From: Candidatus Atribacteria bacterium
Lineage (GTDB): Bacteria; Atribacterota; JALVIU01
Reading direction: 5' to 3'
Assembly: GCA_027028665.1 (NCBI GenBank)
Contig: JALVIU010000284.1
Location: 1 to 9,418 of the forward strand
Length of the DNA: 9,418 nt
In this document: positions 1-6,491 of the stretch, in pieces
Position numbering within the stretch: the stretch's first letter is position 1
Layout of the letters: every line of letters begins with the position of its first letter
The notes under the pieces: generated by a model
What the model saw: the letters and a program-made list of their open reading frames with translations, nothing else
What the model was told of the DNA's origin: nothing
Database searches by the model: none
Translations under genes and position numbers: made by a program

Positions 1-1
1 C

Positions 2-475
2 CCTATAAGAGAGTGTACATGCACACCATCTCAAATAATTCGATATAGATCAAAGCTATCAGGACCCATTATGGATAGGATAGATATCCATATAGAGGTA
101 CCCAGGCTCCAGTATGAAGAGATCTCAAGGAAGGCATCTGGAGAGGAGACATCTGCCACAATAAGGGAACGAGTGATAAATGTACGTAATATCCAGAGGA
201 AAAGATATGAGGAACTACCCGATATCTCTCTTAATTCAGACCTTTATGGAAAATATATAGAAAAATACTGCATACTTACAGATGGTGCAAGGGTACTTTT
301 GAAAGAGGCATTTTCAAAGCTTGGATTAAGTGGAAGAGGATATACAAGTATTCTAAAGGTGGCAAGGACTATAGCAGATCTTGAGCAAAAAGATAATATA
401 GATGAATATGCTATATCAGAGGCCATACAGTATAGATCACTGGATAGAGATATATTTTCCCAGGTGAAGCTATGA
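2..475 (+). CDS. comM: ComM/YifB-family Mg-chelatase-like AAA+ ATPase, C-terminal part (5' truncated by window edge)
   Basis: The reading frame is open from base 2, so the ATG at 71 is internal and only the last 157 residues are present; family members are about 500 residues. The translation begins RECTCTPSQIIRYRSKLSGP followed by DRIDIHIEVP, the conserved Cys-x-Cys and DRID block found after the AAA+ core in this family. Near the end, LSGRGYTSILKVARTIADLE is the conserved sensor-2-like helix of the C-terminal Mg-chelatase domain. The Walker A and B motifs lie outside the window. In Vibrio, ComM is a hexameric helicase that drives branch migration during natural transformation; the wider role in other bacteria is less clear. 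The stop codon overlaps the next gene as ATGA, so the two are probably co-translated. Family assignment is firm; the cellular role here is inferred. Confidence 0.92.
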   Translation, partial: PIRECTCTPSQIIRYRSKLSGPIMDRIDIHIEVPRLQYEEISRKASGEETSATIRERVINVRNIQRKRYEELPDISLNSDLYGKYIEKYCILTDGARVLLKEAFSKLGLSGRGYTSILKVARTIADLEQKDNIDEYAISEAIQYRSLDRDIFSQVKL

Positions 476-906
476 CAAAGGTCCTAATGGGTATAGGAAA
501 TGAGCTAAATGGAGATGATGCAATAGGTGTACTCGTGGCAAGAAAGCTAAAGAGAGAACTTATTGACTGGGAAGTAATAGATGCAGGTATTATGCCAGAG
601 AGTTATACCTCAAAGATAGAACGACTAAAACCTGAGCTCATCGTAATGGTTGATGCAATAGATGAAGAGAGACTTATACCAGGAGATGTAAAAATAGTGA
701 ATAGAAAATCTATGGGCAATTTGATACTTTCCACCCATTCTATCCCTTTATCTGTACTTTATGATTATCTTTCACAAATTGTGCCAAGGATTATAGTTAT
801 AGGGATCAAGATAGGGGAACATGCACCGTATACACCATGTACGCTCAATGTAGATGAGATCTCAAAAAAGGTATATAATATTATTAAAGATATAAAAAGG
901 ATATAG
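472..906 (+). CDS. hycI: [NiFe]-hydrogenase maturation endopeptidase, HycI-like (peptidase M52)
   Basis: This 144-residue protein has the usual length of the M52 family, whose members cut the C-terminal tail off the hydrogenase large subunit after nickel insertion. The N-terminal GIGNELNGDDAIG motif (residues 7-19) is diagnostic. The nickel-sensing residues known from E. coli HybD (Glu16, Asp62, His93) correspond to Asp16, Asp61 in MVDAID and His89 in STHSIPLS. The STHSIPLS...YL block and Asp rather than Glu at position 16 resemble HycI, the group-4 (formate hydrogenlyase type) protease, more than HyaD or HybD. The ATG overlaps the comM stop (ATGA) with AGGTGA about 6 bases upstream. No hydrogenase structural gene is in the window, so the substrate is encoded elsewhere or upstream. 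The HycI subtype is likely, not proven. Confidence 0.88.
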   Translation: MTKVLMGIGNELNGDDAIGVLVARKLKRELIDWEVIDAGIMPESYTSKIERLKPELIVMVDAIDEERLIPGDVKIVNRKSMGNLILSTHSIPLSVLYDYLSQIVPRIIVIGIKIGEHAPYTPCTLNVDEISKKVYNIIKDIKRI

Positions 907-945
907 TGAGTAACTAAGAGTAAAGGCCTTAAAGCACTTATAAAG

Positions 946-974
946 AATAGTATACCAGTATCTATTATATTTTT
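946..974 (+). terminator. Possible weak intrinsic terminator after hycI
   Basis: Bases 946-950 (aatag) pair with 962-966 (ctatt). After a single bulged T, 952-955 (atac) can pair with 958-961 (gtat), and the run TTTTT follows at 970-974. The stem is AT-rich and weak. It lies 40 bases after the hycI stop, in the 69-bp gap between two convergent transcription units, which is where a terminator is expected. The MalG-type permease stops at 976 from the other strand, so the same hairpin could serve both directions, although the U-run only suits the + strand. Confidence 0.35.
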
Positions 975-975
975 A

Positions 976-1827
976 CTATCCCTTCACAGCCCCAGATGTA
1001 AGACCCTTTACAATATAGTTTCTAAACCACATGGTAAGTAGTATCGGGGGTATGCTCGCAACAACACCACCTGTACACATCATTCCATAGTCTATAAGAT
1101 GTCTACCTGTAAACTCTGAAATAGCAACAGGTATGGTTTTTGCCGCATAGGAACTTGTAAAAATAAGGGCAAAGAAGAACTCATCCCATGAAAGCATAAA
1201 TGCAAATATTGCAGTTGCCGTAAGCCCTGATGCAGCAAGGGGAAAGACTACCTTAAGTAATGTCTGCATCCGTGTTGCACCATCTATCATTGCTGCCTCT
1301 TCCAGCTCTTTTGGGATAGTCTGGAGAAAACCTATCATCATCCATATGGCAAAGGGAAGCGTAAATGTAAGATACAGAATTATGAGGATAAATTTTGTAT
1401 CAATAAGACCAAATCTCTTTGCAAATATGTAAAGTGGTATAATTGTTGAGAGGGCAGGGAGCATCCTCGTTGCCAGGATGGAGAGCTGTATAGGAGTCTT
1501 CCCCGGGAAATTTAGTCTTGCAAATGCATATGCGGCAAGTGATGCAAGTGTTAATGTAATAATGGTTACAAGTGTTGCAACTATTAAACTGTTTTTCATT
1601 GCCACCAGGAACATCTTGGTGCTTTCTGTTTTTCCACTTTGGAATAGTAATTCGTAATATCTATGAAATGTAGGATGAGTAGGTATAAACTTTGTCGGCA
1701 CAGAGAGTAGATCATTGTTTGTTGATATGCTTGATATAAATAGCCATAAAAATGGGGCAAGAGATATAAAGCCCACAACTATCATCATTGTATATATAAA
1801 GATTTTAAAACCCAGCTTCTTCCCCAA
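976..1827 (-). CDS. Carbohydrate ABC transporter permease, MalG family
   Basis: This is the inner-membrane permease subunit of a CUT1-type sugar importer (283 residues, normal for MalG). It has an N-terminal membrane segment at about residues 9-32 and further hydrophobic segments near 80-103, 115-136, 146-169, 200-222 and 250-268. The EAA loop, which contacts the ATPase, is ELEEAAMIDGATR at 174-186 with the downstream Pro196. The C-terminal YIVKGLTSGAVKG is typical of the family. The start is TTG at 1827: the upstream ribosome binding site AGGAGGT (1833-1839) is 5 bases away and no in-frame ATG fits. That site overlaps the stop codon of the preceding permease, so translation is probably coupled. 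It is the last gene of the sugar operon, and no ATPase gene follows. The exact sugar cannot be read from the permease. Confidence 0.93.
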   Translation of the reverse strand: MGKKLGFKIFIYTMMIVVGFISLAPFLWLFISSISTNNDLLSVPTKFIPTHPTFHRYYELLFQSGKTESTKMFLVAMKNSLIVATLVTIITLTLASLAAYAFARLNFPGKTPIQLSILATRMLPALSTIIPLYIFAKRFGLIDTKFILIILYLTFTLPFAIWMMIGFLQTIPKELEEAAMIDGATRMQTLLKVVFPLAASGLTATAIFAFMLSWDEFFFALIFTSSYAAKTIPVAISEFTGRHLIDYGMMCTGGVVASIPPILLTMWFRNYIVKGLTSGAVKG

Positions 1828-1832
1828 GATAT

Positions 1833-1839
1833 ACCTCCT
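1833..1839 (-). promoter_or_regulatory. Ribosome binding site that fixes a TTG start
   Basis: On the minus strand AGGAGGT lies 5 bases before TTG at 1827-1825. It shares bases with the TAG stop (1840-1838) of the upstream permease gene. This spacing decides the unusual TTG start of the MalG-type permease and suggests translational coupling of the two permease subunits. Confidence 0.8.
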
Positions 1840-2728
1840 AATATTCTACTTTATTATACAAAAGTTTTATATATATTACAGCAAGCACCATGATAAAAAT
1901 AGATATGATAAATGATAGCGCAGAGCCCTTCCCAAGGTGGAGATAACTAAATGTCTCGAGATATGCCTGATATGCTATTACCTGGGTGCCATTTGCAGGA
2001 CCACCACGTGTAATTACATATATAATATCAAACACCCTGAAGGCCTCAACTGTCCTTATAACCAATGCCACAAGTATGGCAGGTGTCAAAAGTGGTAATG
2101 TCACACTAAAGAAACGCCTTACTGCCCCTGCACCATCTATCTTTGCAGCCTCATATAGAGAATCAGGGACAGTGGTAAGTGCTGCAAGCATAACAATTAT
2201 CACAAATGGTGTGGTATGCCATATATCTGCAATGATAACAAAGTTTAATGCAGTAAAAGGATCTGCAAGCCAGGCCTTATATTTAGAAATAATCCCCAAT
2301 CTGTACAGAAGACCATTTAGTGCACCATAATCTGCATTATAGATCCACTTCCATATAGCACCATTTACAATAGTAGGAACTGCCCACGGTAGGATAATGA
2401 GAGTTTTTAAAAGTCCCATCCCTTTTACTTTCTGCATAAGGAGAAGGGCTATTAATATACCAAATACAAGTTCTAATGCAACAGATACACTCATAAAATA
2501 GAGCGTCCTCTTTATAGAAGCCCAAAACTCTTCATCTTGCAAGAAGTAAAGGTAATTTTTAAAACCTATGAATGGTCTAAAATGAGGACGGGTAAGATAA
2601 TATCTATGCAAACTCAGATAAAACGTATCCACTATTGGATATGCAATAATAAGTATAAGAACTACCAGAGTAGGAATAAGAAGCCAATATGCAAATTTTA
2701 CCTCTTCCTTTCTAAAGACCTTCCACAT
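1838..2728 (-). CDS. Carbohydrate ABC transporter permease, MalF family
   Basis: This is the partner permease of the sugar importer: 296 residues, the common length for CUT1 MalF-type subunits that lack the large periplasmic loop of E. coli MalF. Membrane segments are visible near residues 13-37, 75-98, 107-128, 160-183, 213-235 and 268-290. The EAA loop is YEAAKIDGAGA at 192-202, followed by LP at 211-212, and is the docking site for the ATPase. RGGPANGTQV at 241-250 is another conserved family block. The ATG at 2728 has GGGG (2740-2743) 11 bases upstream, a weaker site than the binding-protein gene's AAGGAGGT. Between that gene and this one lies a strong stem-loop (2755-2774), so this gene is likely expressed at a lower level. 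Confidence 0.93.
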   Translation of the reverse strand: MWKVFRKEEVKFAYWLLIPTLVVLILIIAYPIVDTFYLSLHRYYLTRPHFRPFIGFKNYLYFLQDEEFWASIKRTLYFMSVSVALELVFGILIALLLMQKVKGMGLLKTLIILPWAVPTIVNGAIWKWIYNADYGALNGLLYRLGIISKYKAWLADPFTALNFVIIADIWHTTPFVIIVMLAALTTVPDSLYEAAKIDGAGAVRRFFSVTLPLLTPAILVALVIRTVEAFRVFDIIYVITRGGPANGTQVIAYQAYLETFSYLHLGKGSALSFIISIFIMVLAVIYIKLLYNKVEY

Positions 2729-2754
2729 ATTTTATAATACCCCTTTTATAGATT

Positions 2755-2774
2755 AGAGGGGCATACGCCCCTCT
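2755..2774 (-). promoter_or_regulatory. GC-rich intercistronic stem-loop between binding-protein and permease genes
   Basis: Agaggggc (2755-2762) and gcccctct (2767-2774) form a perfect 8-bp stem with the loop atac. It begins 6 bases after the TAA stop of the sugar-binding protein. Read in the direction of the operon it is followed by AATCTATAAAA, with no U-run, so it is not a standard intrinsic terminator. Intercistronic stem-loops at this position in sugar-importer operons (malE-malF is the classic case) stabilise the upstream mRNA or partly block transcription, so binding protein exceeds permease. That role is inferred here; the structure itself is plain. Confidence 0.75.
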
Positions 2775-2780
2775 TTTGAG

Positions 2781-4028
2781 TTAATATTGTATTGCTTTTA
2801 TTTTCTTTGCGGCTTCATCAAGTGCCTTCTTAGGCGAAAGTTTACCTGTAAATGCCTTCTGGAGTGCTACCTGAAGTATCTTGGATGCCTCAGGATAGTA
2901 TGGAACCTTTGGTCTTACATGTGCATATGGCCACTGTTTTGCAAACATAGGAAGTGTTACAGGTTGTAATTTTACAAGCTCTGGATCCTTTGCAAGGGAT
3001 TTCCATATTGGAAGCATGTGAGCAGAGTACCTCTTTTGCACATCCTTACTTGTAAGATAGAGAATAAACTTCCATGCTTCCTCTTTATGTTTTGAAGTGG
3101 CAGCTACAGAATATCCCATAGAACCATTTATTGTAGAACTTACTATATCTTCACTTCCCGATGGAACAAGAGACATCTTTACCTTTCCTGCTACTTTTGA
3201 TTCTTTAGGGTCATTTGCAAGGTCATACATATACAACCAGTTTAATGCATATGCAGCCTTACCCTGAGAGAATGTAAGTCTTACCTCTTCTTCTGTGGAA
3301 ACAGTGGATGCAGGATTGGATATCCCCTCTTTAAGTGTTTTAACCATCCAGGAGAGGGCATTTACACCATGTGCATCATTGAATACAGGATTATTATTCT
3401 CATCAAAAAATTTTCCACCAAATCCATAAAGAATGGCTACGAAATCACAAACAGAGCATTCATTCTGAGACCATGACCATATTATAGGATATTCTACAAT
3501 CCCTTTTGTTTTCATTACTTTTGCCTGTTGTTCAAGCTCCTGCCATGTTTTCGGAGGTGCAGAAAATCCCGCTTTTTTAAGCATCTCTTCATTATAATAG
3601 AAGTACTCTGCATCAAGTAACCATGGCATTCCCCATACCTTATTCTTATATGTTACTATTTCCCATCCTGCAGGTCCAATATCTTCTTTCATCTCTTTCG
3701 TAATTTTCGATGTTACATCCCAGAGCCATCCCGCTTCTGCAAATTCTGCATACCAGATATCATCTACCAGTATAGCATCATATGCAGCAGCACCACCTGC
3801 CATAGCAGTAGCAATCTTATCATGTAATGCATCATATCCCACAAAGGTAAGATTTACCTTAATATCTGGATTTTTTGCTTCAAATTCCTTTGCCACTTGT
3901 TTCATTTCATCAACTGTCATTGCCGCCTGCTGCATTCCTATTACGTTAATGGTAACAGGCCCTGCCCAGACAAGAGAGGAAAATACCAAAAGACCTAAAA
4001 CTAAACCCAAGATCAAAAACCTCTTCAT
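2781..4028 (-). CDS. Periplasmic sugar-binding protein of ABC importer (MalE/COG1653 type)
   Basis: This extracellular solute-binding protein (415 residues, usual for the family) captures the sugar and delivers it to the two permeases encoded downstream. Residues 1-22 form a signal peptide: the charged start MKR, a hydrophobic core and a VWA cleavage site before Gly23. There is no lipobox Cys, so the product should be soluble in a periplasm. The mature part has the bilobed pattern of the family: AAYDAILVDD at 81-90, KVWGMPWLLDAEYFYYNEEML at 130-150, and the C-terminal EEAWKFILYLTS at 316-327. Its only cysteines are Cys191 and Cys194 (ECSVCDF), a CxxC pair near the expected ligand cleft. Many exposed Trp and Tyr residues suit carbohydrate stacking. 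The ribosome binding site AAGGAGGT (4036-4043) is the best in the operon. The ligand is unknown. Confidence 0.93.
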   Translation of the reverse strand: MKRFLILGLVLGLLVFSSLVWAGPVTINVIGMQQAAMTVDEMKQVAKEFEAKNPDIKVNLTFVGYDALHDKIATAMAGGAAAYDAILVDDIWYAEFAEAGWLWDVTSKITKEMKEDIGPAGWEIVTYKNKVWGMPWLLDAEYFYYNEEMLKKAGFSAPPKTWQELEQQAKVMKTKGIVEYPIIWSWSQNECSVCDFVAILYGFGGKFFDENNNPVFNDAHGVNALSWMVKTLKEGISNPASTVSTEEEVRLTFSQGKAAYALNWLYMYDLANDPKESKVAGKVKMSLVPSGSEDIVSSTINGSMGYSVAATSKHKEEAWKFILYLTSKDVQKRYSAHMLPIWKSLAKDPELVKLQPVTLPMFAKQWPYAHVRPKVPYYPEASKILQVALQKAFTGKLSPKKALDEAAKKIKAIQY

Positions 4029-4067
4029 AACTTATACCTCCTTTTTAATTGTCCCCTCTGAGGGAGA

Positions 4068-5090
4068 CTATTTTATTACAACCTTTCCCGTATTAGATAA
4101 AGTGCCAGGTTCCATTGCCTTTCCCCATGCAATTTGACAGGATATAAACTGTAGAGGAATAATATCAAAAAATGGAGTTAGATAGGGACTCTCTTCATCT
4201 ACTATATAAGTAGGGAATTCCTCATCTATAGATCTATTTGTGACAAATAAAAGAGCACCATTCTGGGATACTATTTTCTTTGCAAGTAGTATATCCTTTT
4301 CAAATACTTCTTTTTTCTCATACGATGAAAAAATAATTGTTCTGAAACCCTCAGATACCATATCCAATGGTCCGTGTCTAAAATCATATGTATCCATCCC
4401 CTCTGCATAAAAGTGTGCTGCCTCTTTCAATATAAGGGCACCTTGATACGCTGTAGAAAGAGATATACCTCTACCTAAAAGGGTTATATAATTTGTACCC
4501 AGGAAATAGGGATAAAATATATCTACAATCTTTTCTTCATCCTCTAAGTATTTATCTATTTTTTTAGAGATCCTTGAAAAATCAAATTCTTCTTGAGCAA
4601 ATATACTACTTAACTTTAATATCATAGCAAGGGTATTTATGTATGTCTTACTTGTAGTAGCCCTCTCCTTACCTGCATTCAGAAATAATACTCTATCCAA
4701 AGTCCTGGAAAGAGTAGAATTAGGGGCATTTGTAATACCTATCTTTAATGTATGATCCTTAAATACATCTAATAATAACCTTATCTCTATGCTCTCCCCT
4801 GATTGAGAAATTAATATAAGTAAGGTATTATTTTTAACTATATTAGAATAGTAATACAATAAATAGTTTGCAGGGAAGGAATATGTAGTAATATTGTGCT
4901 GATTTAGATATACCAAAGCAGGGAATGTTGCAAAATAAGAGCTCCCCATTCCTGTAAAGACAATCTTATCAATCTTTTTTACATCTATAGTTTCTATGGC
5001 CTTTAAAAACTCTTCTTTATAAAAATAATTATTTAAAGATGCTAATGACTTTGCTTCTTCTTTTATTTCTTTATAATAATTATTCACCAT
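4068..5090 (-). CDS. SIS-domain phosphosugar isomerase/deaminase (GlmS-isomerase / AgaS / NagB-II-like)
   Basis: The protein has two tandem SIS domains (340 residues) and no glutaminase domain, like AgaS, FrlB and NagB-II enzymes that act on amino-sugar or fructosamine phosphates in the cytoplasm. Phosphate-binding motifs are GMGSS at 47-51 and SQSGES at 95-100, with TSKTY at 146-150. The second domain has GRGIS at 206-210, LKEAAHFYAEG at 221-231 and RHGPL at 238-242. By alignment from memory with E. coli GlmS, Glu488, His504 and Lys603 correspond to Glu223, His239 and Lys336, so the isomerase chemistry looks intact. The gene starts 8 bases after the ROK gene, and its AAAGGAGG overlaps that stop codon. 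Whether it isomerises, deaminates or deglycates cannot be told; glucosamine-6-phosphate deaminase is one good option. Confidence 0.85.
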   Translation of the reverse strand: MVNNYYKEIKEEAKSLASLNNYFYKEEFLKAIETIDVKKIDKIVFTGMGSSYFATFPALVYLNQHNITTYSFPANYLLYYYSNIVKNNTLLILISQSGESIEIRLLLDVFKDHTLKIGITNAPNSTLSRTLDRVLFLNAGKERATTSKTYINTLAMILKLSSIFAQEEFDFSRISKKIDKYLEDEEKIVDIFYPYFLGTNYITLLGRGISLSTAYQGALILKEAAHFYAEGMDTYDFRHGPLDMVSEGFRTIIFSSYEKKEVFEKDILLAKKIVSQNGALLFVTNRSIDEEFPTYIVDEESPYLTPFFDIIPLQFISCQIAWGKAMEPGTLSNTGKVVIK

Positions 5091-5098
5091 TTCCTCCT

Positions 5099-6223
5099 TT
5101 AAATTTTCAGGATACTCTTTTGAACAAAGAAAAGTGCACCTATGGCCACACCAAATTCCTTAATCTTTCCCCTTTCAAATCTAACACCTTCAAGTATTTC
5201 TGGAAAAACAATTTTCTTTATAACGGGCAACATATAGGCCATGATTCTATCATATTGGTTATATCCTATACCTCCTTTAACTATAACCACTTCTGGATTT
5301 AAAAGATAAATTATATCAGATAAAGCAACCCCTATATGCTCGATTCCTTTCTTTATAATACTTGCTACATCCTTTCTTTCTTCCATTAGTTCAAAGCCTT
5401 TTTTTATATCTTGAATTCCTAGTACGCTAAATTTTTTCTCCAGAGAGGCACCTGAGAACCATTCCTCAAGGGGGCCAAAAGATAAGGGAAAAAACTTCTT
5501 ATCGATACTCCAATCGGTAATTATATTACCTATCTCTCCAGCAGTGCCTCTACTACCCCTATAGATCTTCTTCTCTATTATGATACCAGAACCAATACCT
5601 GTTCCTATAGATACAAGAAATATATTTTTATAGTCTCTTCCTGTTCCTATTCTGCTTTCTGCATATGCATCAAGAGTTACATCATTTTCTATATATACAG
5701 GAAGCCCAAATTTATCCTCTAAAAATACCTTAAGGTTCACATTTCTAAGCCCAAATGCAGGCATATATTTGACTACGCCCAGATCTGGCTCTACAGTCCC
5801 TGGAACCCCTATACCTATTCCTATTATATTTTTGAGGAATTTCTCCTTTAGCTTAGCTACTGTCTTTGTTAAAAGTCCTTCAAGTTCTTTTTGTGTAGTA
5901 ATGCCTCTTGTAGAATATTTCAAACTCCTCACAATATTACCATCAAGATCTCCTATTATCCCTTCAAGCTTGGTACCACCAATGTCGATACCAATTACAT
6001 ACATACAATCTGGAACAAAAGAGAGGCCTATGCGTCTTCTCCCAAATTTTTTAGATGTATGATTCTCTTTGTTTTCCCTGACAAAGCCAAGCTCTATTAA
6101 TTTCTTTATATGAACAGATACAACAGGTTTACTAAGTTTAAGTCTCTCTACTATTTCGATGCGGGATATAGACTTATTTTCCCTTATTATATTTAAAATA
6201 CGTCTTTCAGTATTATTAAGCAT
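5099..6223 (-). CDS. ROK-family transcriptional regulator (NagC/XylR type) lacking the zinc Cys motif
   Basis: The 374-residue length and architecture match ROK repressors. Residues 5-48 form a winged helix-turn-helix (SRIEIVERLKLSKPVVSVHI at 20-39 holds the recognition helix). A basic linker GRRR follows at 61-64, then an actin-like sugar-kinase fold. ATP and phosphate motifs are kept: GIDIGGTK at 78-85 and SIGTGIGSG at 205-213. The catalytic Asp of ROK kinases corresponds to Asp181 in IENDV. The usual CxCGxxGCxE zinc cluster is absent: the segment before GPLEEWFSG (250-258) has no Cys, and the His of the EIGH motif is Asn233. It probably represses its own operon at the palindrome 6255-6280 and is released by a sugar or phosphosugar. 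First gene of the operon; the ribosome binding site is weak (GAGAAGAG). Confidence 0.9.
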   Translation of the reverse strand: MLNNTERRILNIIRENKSISRIEIVERLKLSKPVVSVHIKKLIELGFVRENKENHTSKKFGRRRIGLSFVPDCMYVIGIDIGGTKLEGIIGDLDGNIVRSLKYSTRGITTQKELEGLLTKTVAKLKEKFLKNIIGIGIGVPGTVEPDLGVVKYMPAFGLRNVNLKVFLEDKFGLPVYIENDVTLDAYAESRIGTGRDYKNIFLVSIGTGIGSGIIIEKKIYRGSRGTAGEIGNIITDWSIDKKFFPLSFGPLEEWFSGASLEKKFSVLGIQDIKKGFELMEERKDVASIIKKGIEHIGVALSDIIYLLNPEVVIVKGGIGYNQYDRIMAYMLPVIKKIVFPEILEGVRFERGKIKEFGVAIGALFFVQKSILKI

Positions 6224-6240
6224 ACTTGTTCTCTTCTCTT

Positions 6241-6261
6241 GTATAAATTATGTATAAATTA
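6241..6261. repeat. Tandem 10-bp direct repeat in the sugar-operon leader
   Basis: GTATAAATTA occurs at 6241-6250 and again at 6252-6261, one helical turn (11 bp) apart. It lies between the 26-bp operator and the ROK start codon, and the second copy overlaps the operator edge. It may add contacts for a regulator, or be chance in AT-rich DNA. Confidence 0.45.
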
Positions 6262-6280
6262 GTTTATATAAACTAATTTA
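6255..6280. promoter_or_regulatory. Perfect 26-bp palindromic operator of the sugar operon
   Basis: Every one of the 13 base pairs is symmetric about 6267/6268; the core is TTAGTTTATATAAACTAA (6259-6276). It starts directly after the -10 box (6281-6286) and covers the expected transcription start, the standard place for a repressor site. The half site TTAGTTT/AAACTAA is the one known for Bacillus XylR, a ROK repressor, but here the halves are 4 bp apart instead of 11. The first gene downstream encodes a ROK regulator, so autoregulation is the natural reading. Confidence 0.8.
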
Positions 6281-6309
6281 ATTTTAGGTCGAAAATTTTC
6301 TCTCGTCAA
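6281..6309 (-). promoter_or_regulatory. Sigma-70-type promoter of the ROK-SIS-ABC sugar operon
   Basis: On the minus strand the -35 box TTGACG (6309-6304) and the -10 box TAAAAT (6286-6281) are separated by exactly 17 bp. Each matches consensus at 5 of 6 positions. Transcription would begin near 6274, inside the 26-bp operator, giving a leader of about 50 bases before the ROK ATG at 6223. Confidence 0.8.
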
Positions 6310-6351
6310 GTAAAAGACCTATATTGAAATCTAAGCATAGAGGAGTTAACT

Positions 6352-6384
6352 ATGGAAAAAATAAAAATATTTCTACATAATTAG
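6352..6384 (+). other. Tiny ORF (10 codons) with a ribosome binding site, opposite strand
   Basis: ATG at 6352 opens MEKIKIFLHN followed by TAG. AGGAG at 6341-6345 is 6 bases upstream, a proper spacing. It points away from the sugar operon, and no clear + strand promoter was seen. It may be the remnant of a lost gene, a leader peptide without a target, or chance. Confidence 0.2.
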
Positions 6385-6405
6385 TATGTGTCAAAAAATA
6401 TCTAA
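6381..6405. promoter_or_regulatory. Possible degenerate second ROK/XylR-like operator
   Basis: TAATTAG (6378-6384) and CTAATTA (6402-6408) form an inverted repeat with a 17-base spacer. The inner span from TTAG at 6381 to CTAA at 6405 is 25 bp, the length I recall for Bacillus XylR boxes, and its left arm TTAGTATGTGT resembles TTAGTTTGTTT. It would lie roughly 100-130 bp upstream of the transcription start and could support looping with the main operator. In such AT-rich DNA it may also be chance. Confidence 0.3.
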
Positions 6406-6477
6406 TTAGATAAAAGTTAACAAAATTTTTAAAATTTATATATAAATATAATTAATTTTTCTAACTTTTAAAACAGC

Positions 6478-6491
6478 TTTTCACGTGAAAA
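6478..6491. repeat. 14-bp perfect palindrome with CACGTG core
   Basis: TTTTCACGTGAAAA is perfectly symmetric and lies 31 bases past the thioesterase stop codon. It is the only GC-containing palindrome in the AT-rich gap. With no loop it is a poor RNA hairpin, so a protein-binding site is more likely than a terminator. No regulator can be assigned. Confidence 0.4.

Noticed and set aside
71-475. A stand-alone 134-residue gene starting at ATG 71
   Set aside because: The frame is open to the window edge and the upstream residues match the ComM C-terminal block, so this ATG is internal to a larger gene.
1986-2330. 114-codon ORF on the + strand
   Set aside because: It lies wholly antisense to the MalF-type permease, has no ribosome binding site and an unnatural composition rich in Thr, Ser and Ala; a shadow frame.
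4052-4065. Small hairpin tccc/ggga between the SIS and binding-protein genes
   Set aside because: Only a 4-bp stem and no U-run. It could be a processing site, but it is too weak to annotate as a feature.
5769-6062. 97-codon + strand ORF within the ROK gene
   Set aside because: Antisense shadow rich in Pro and Ser with no start signal; the ROK frame is strongly supported by motifs.
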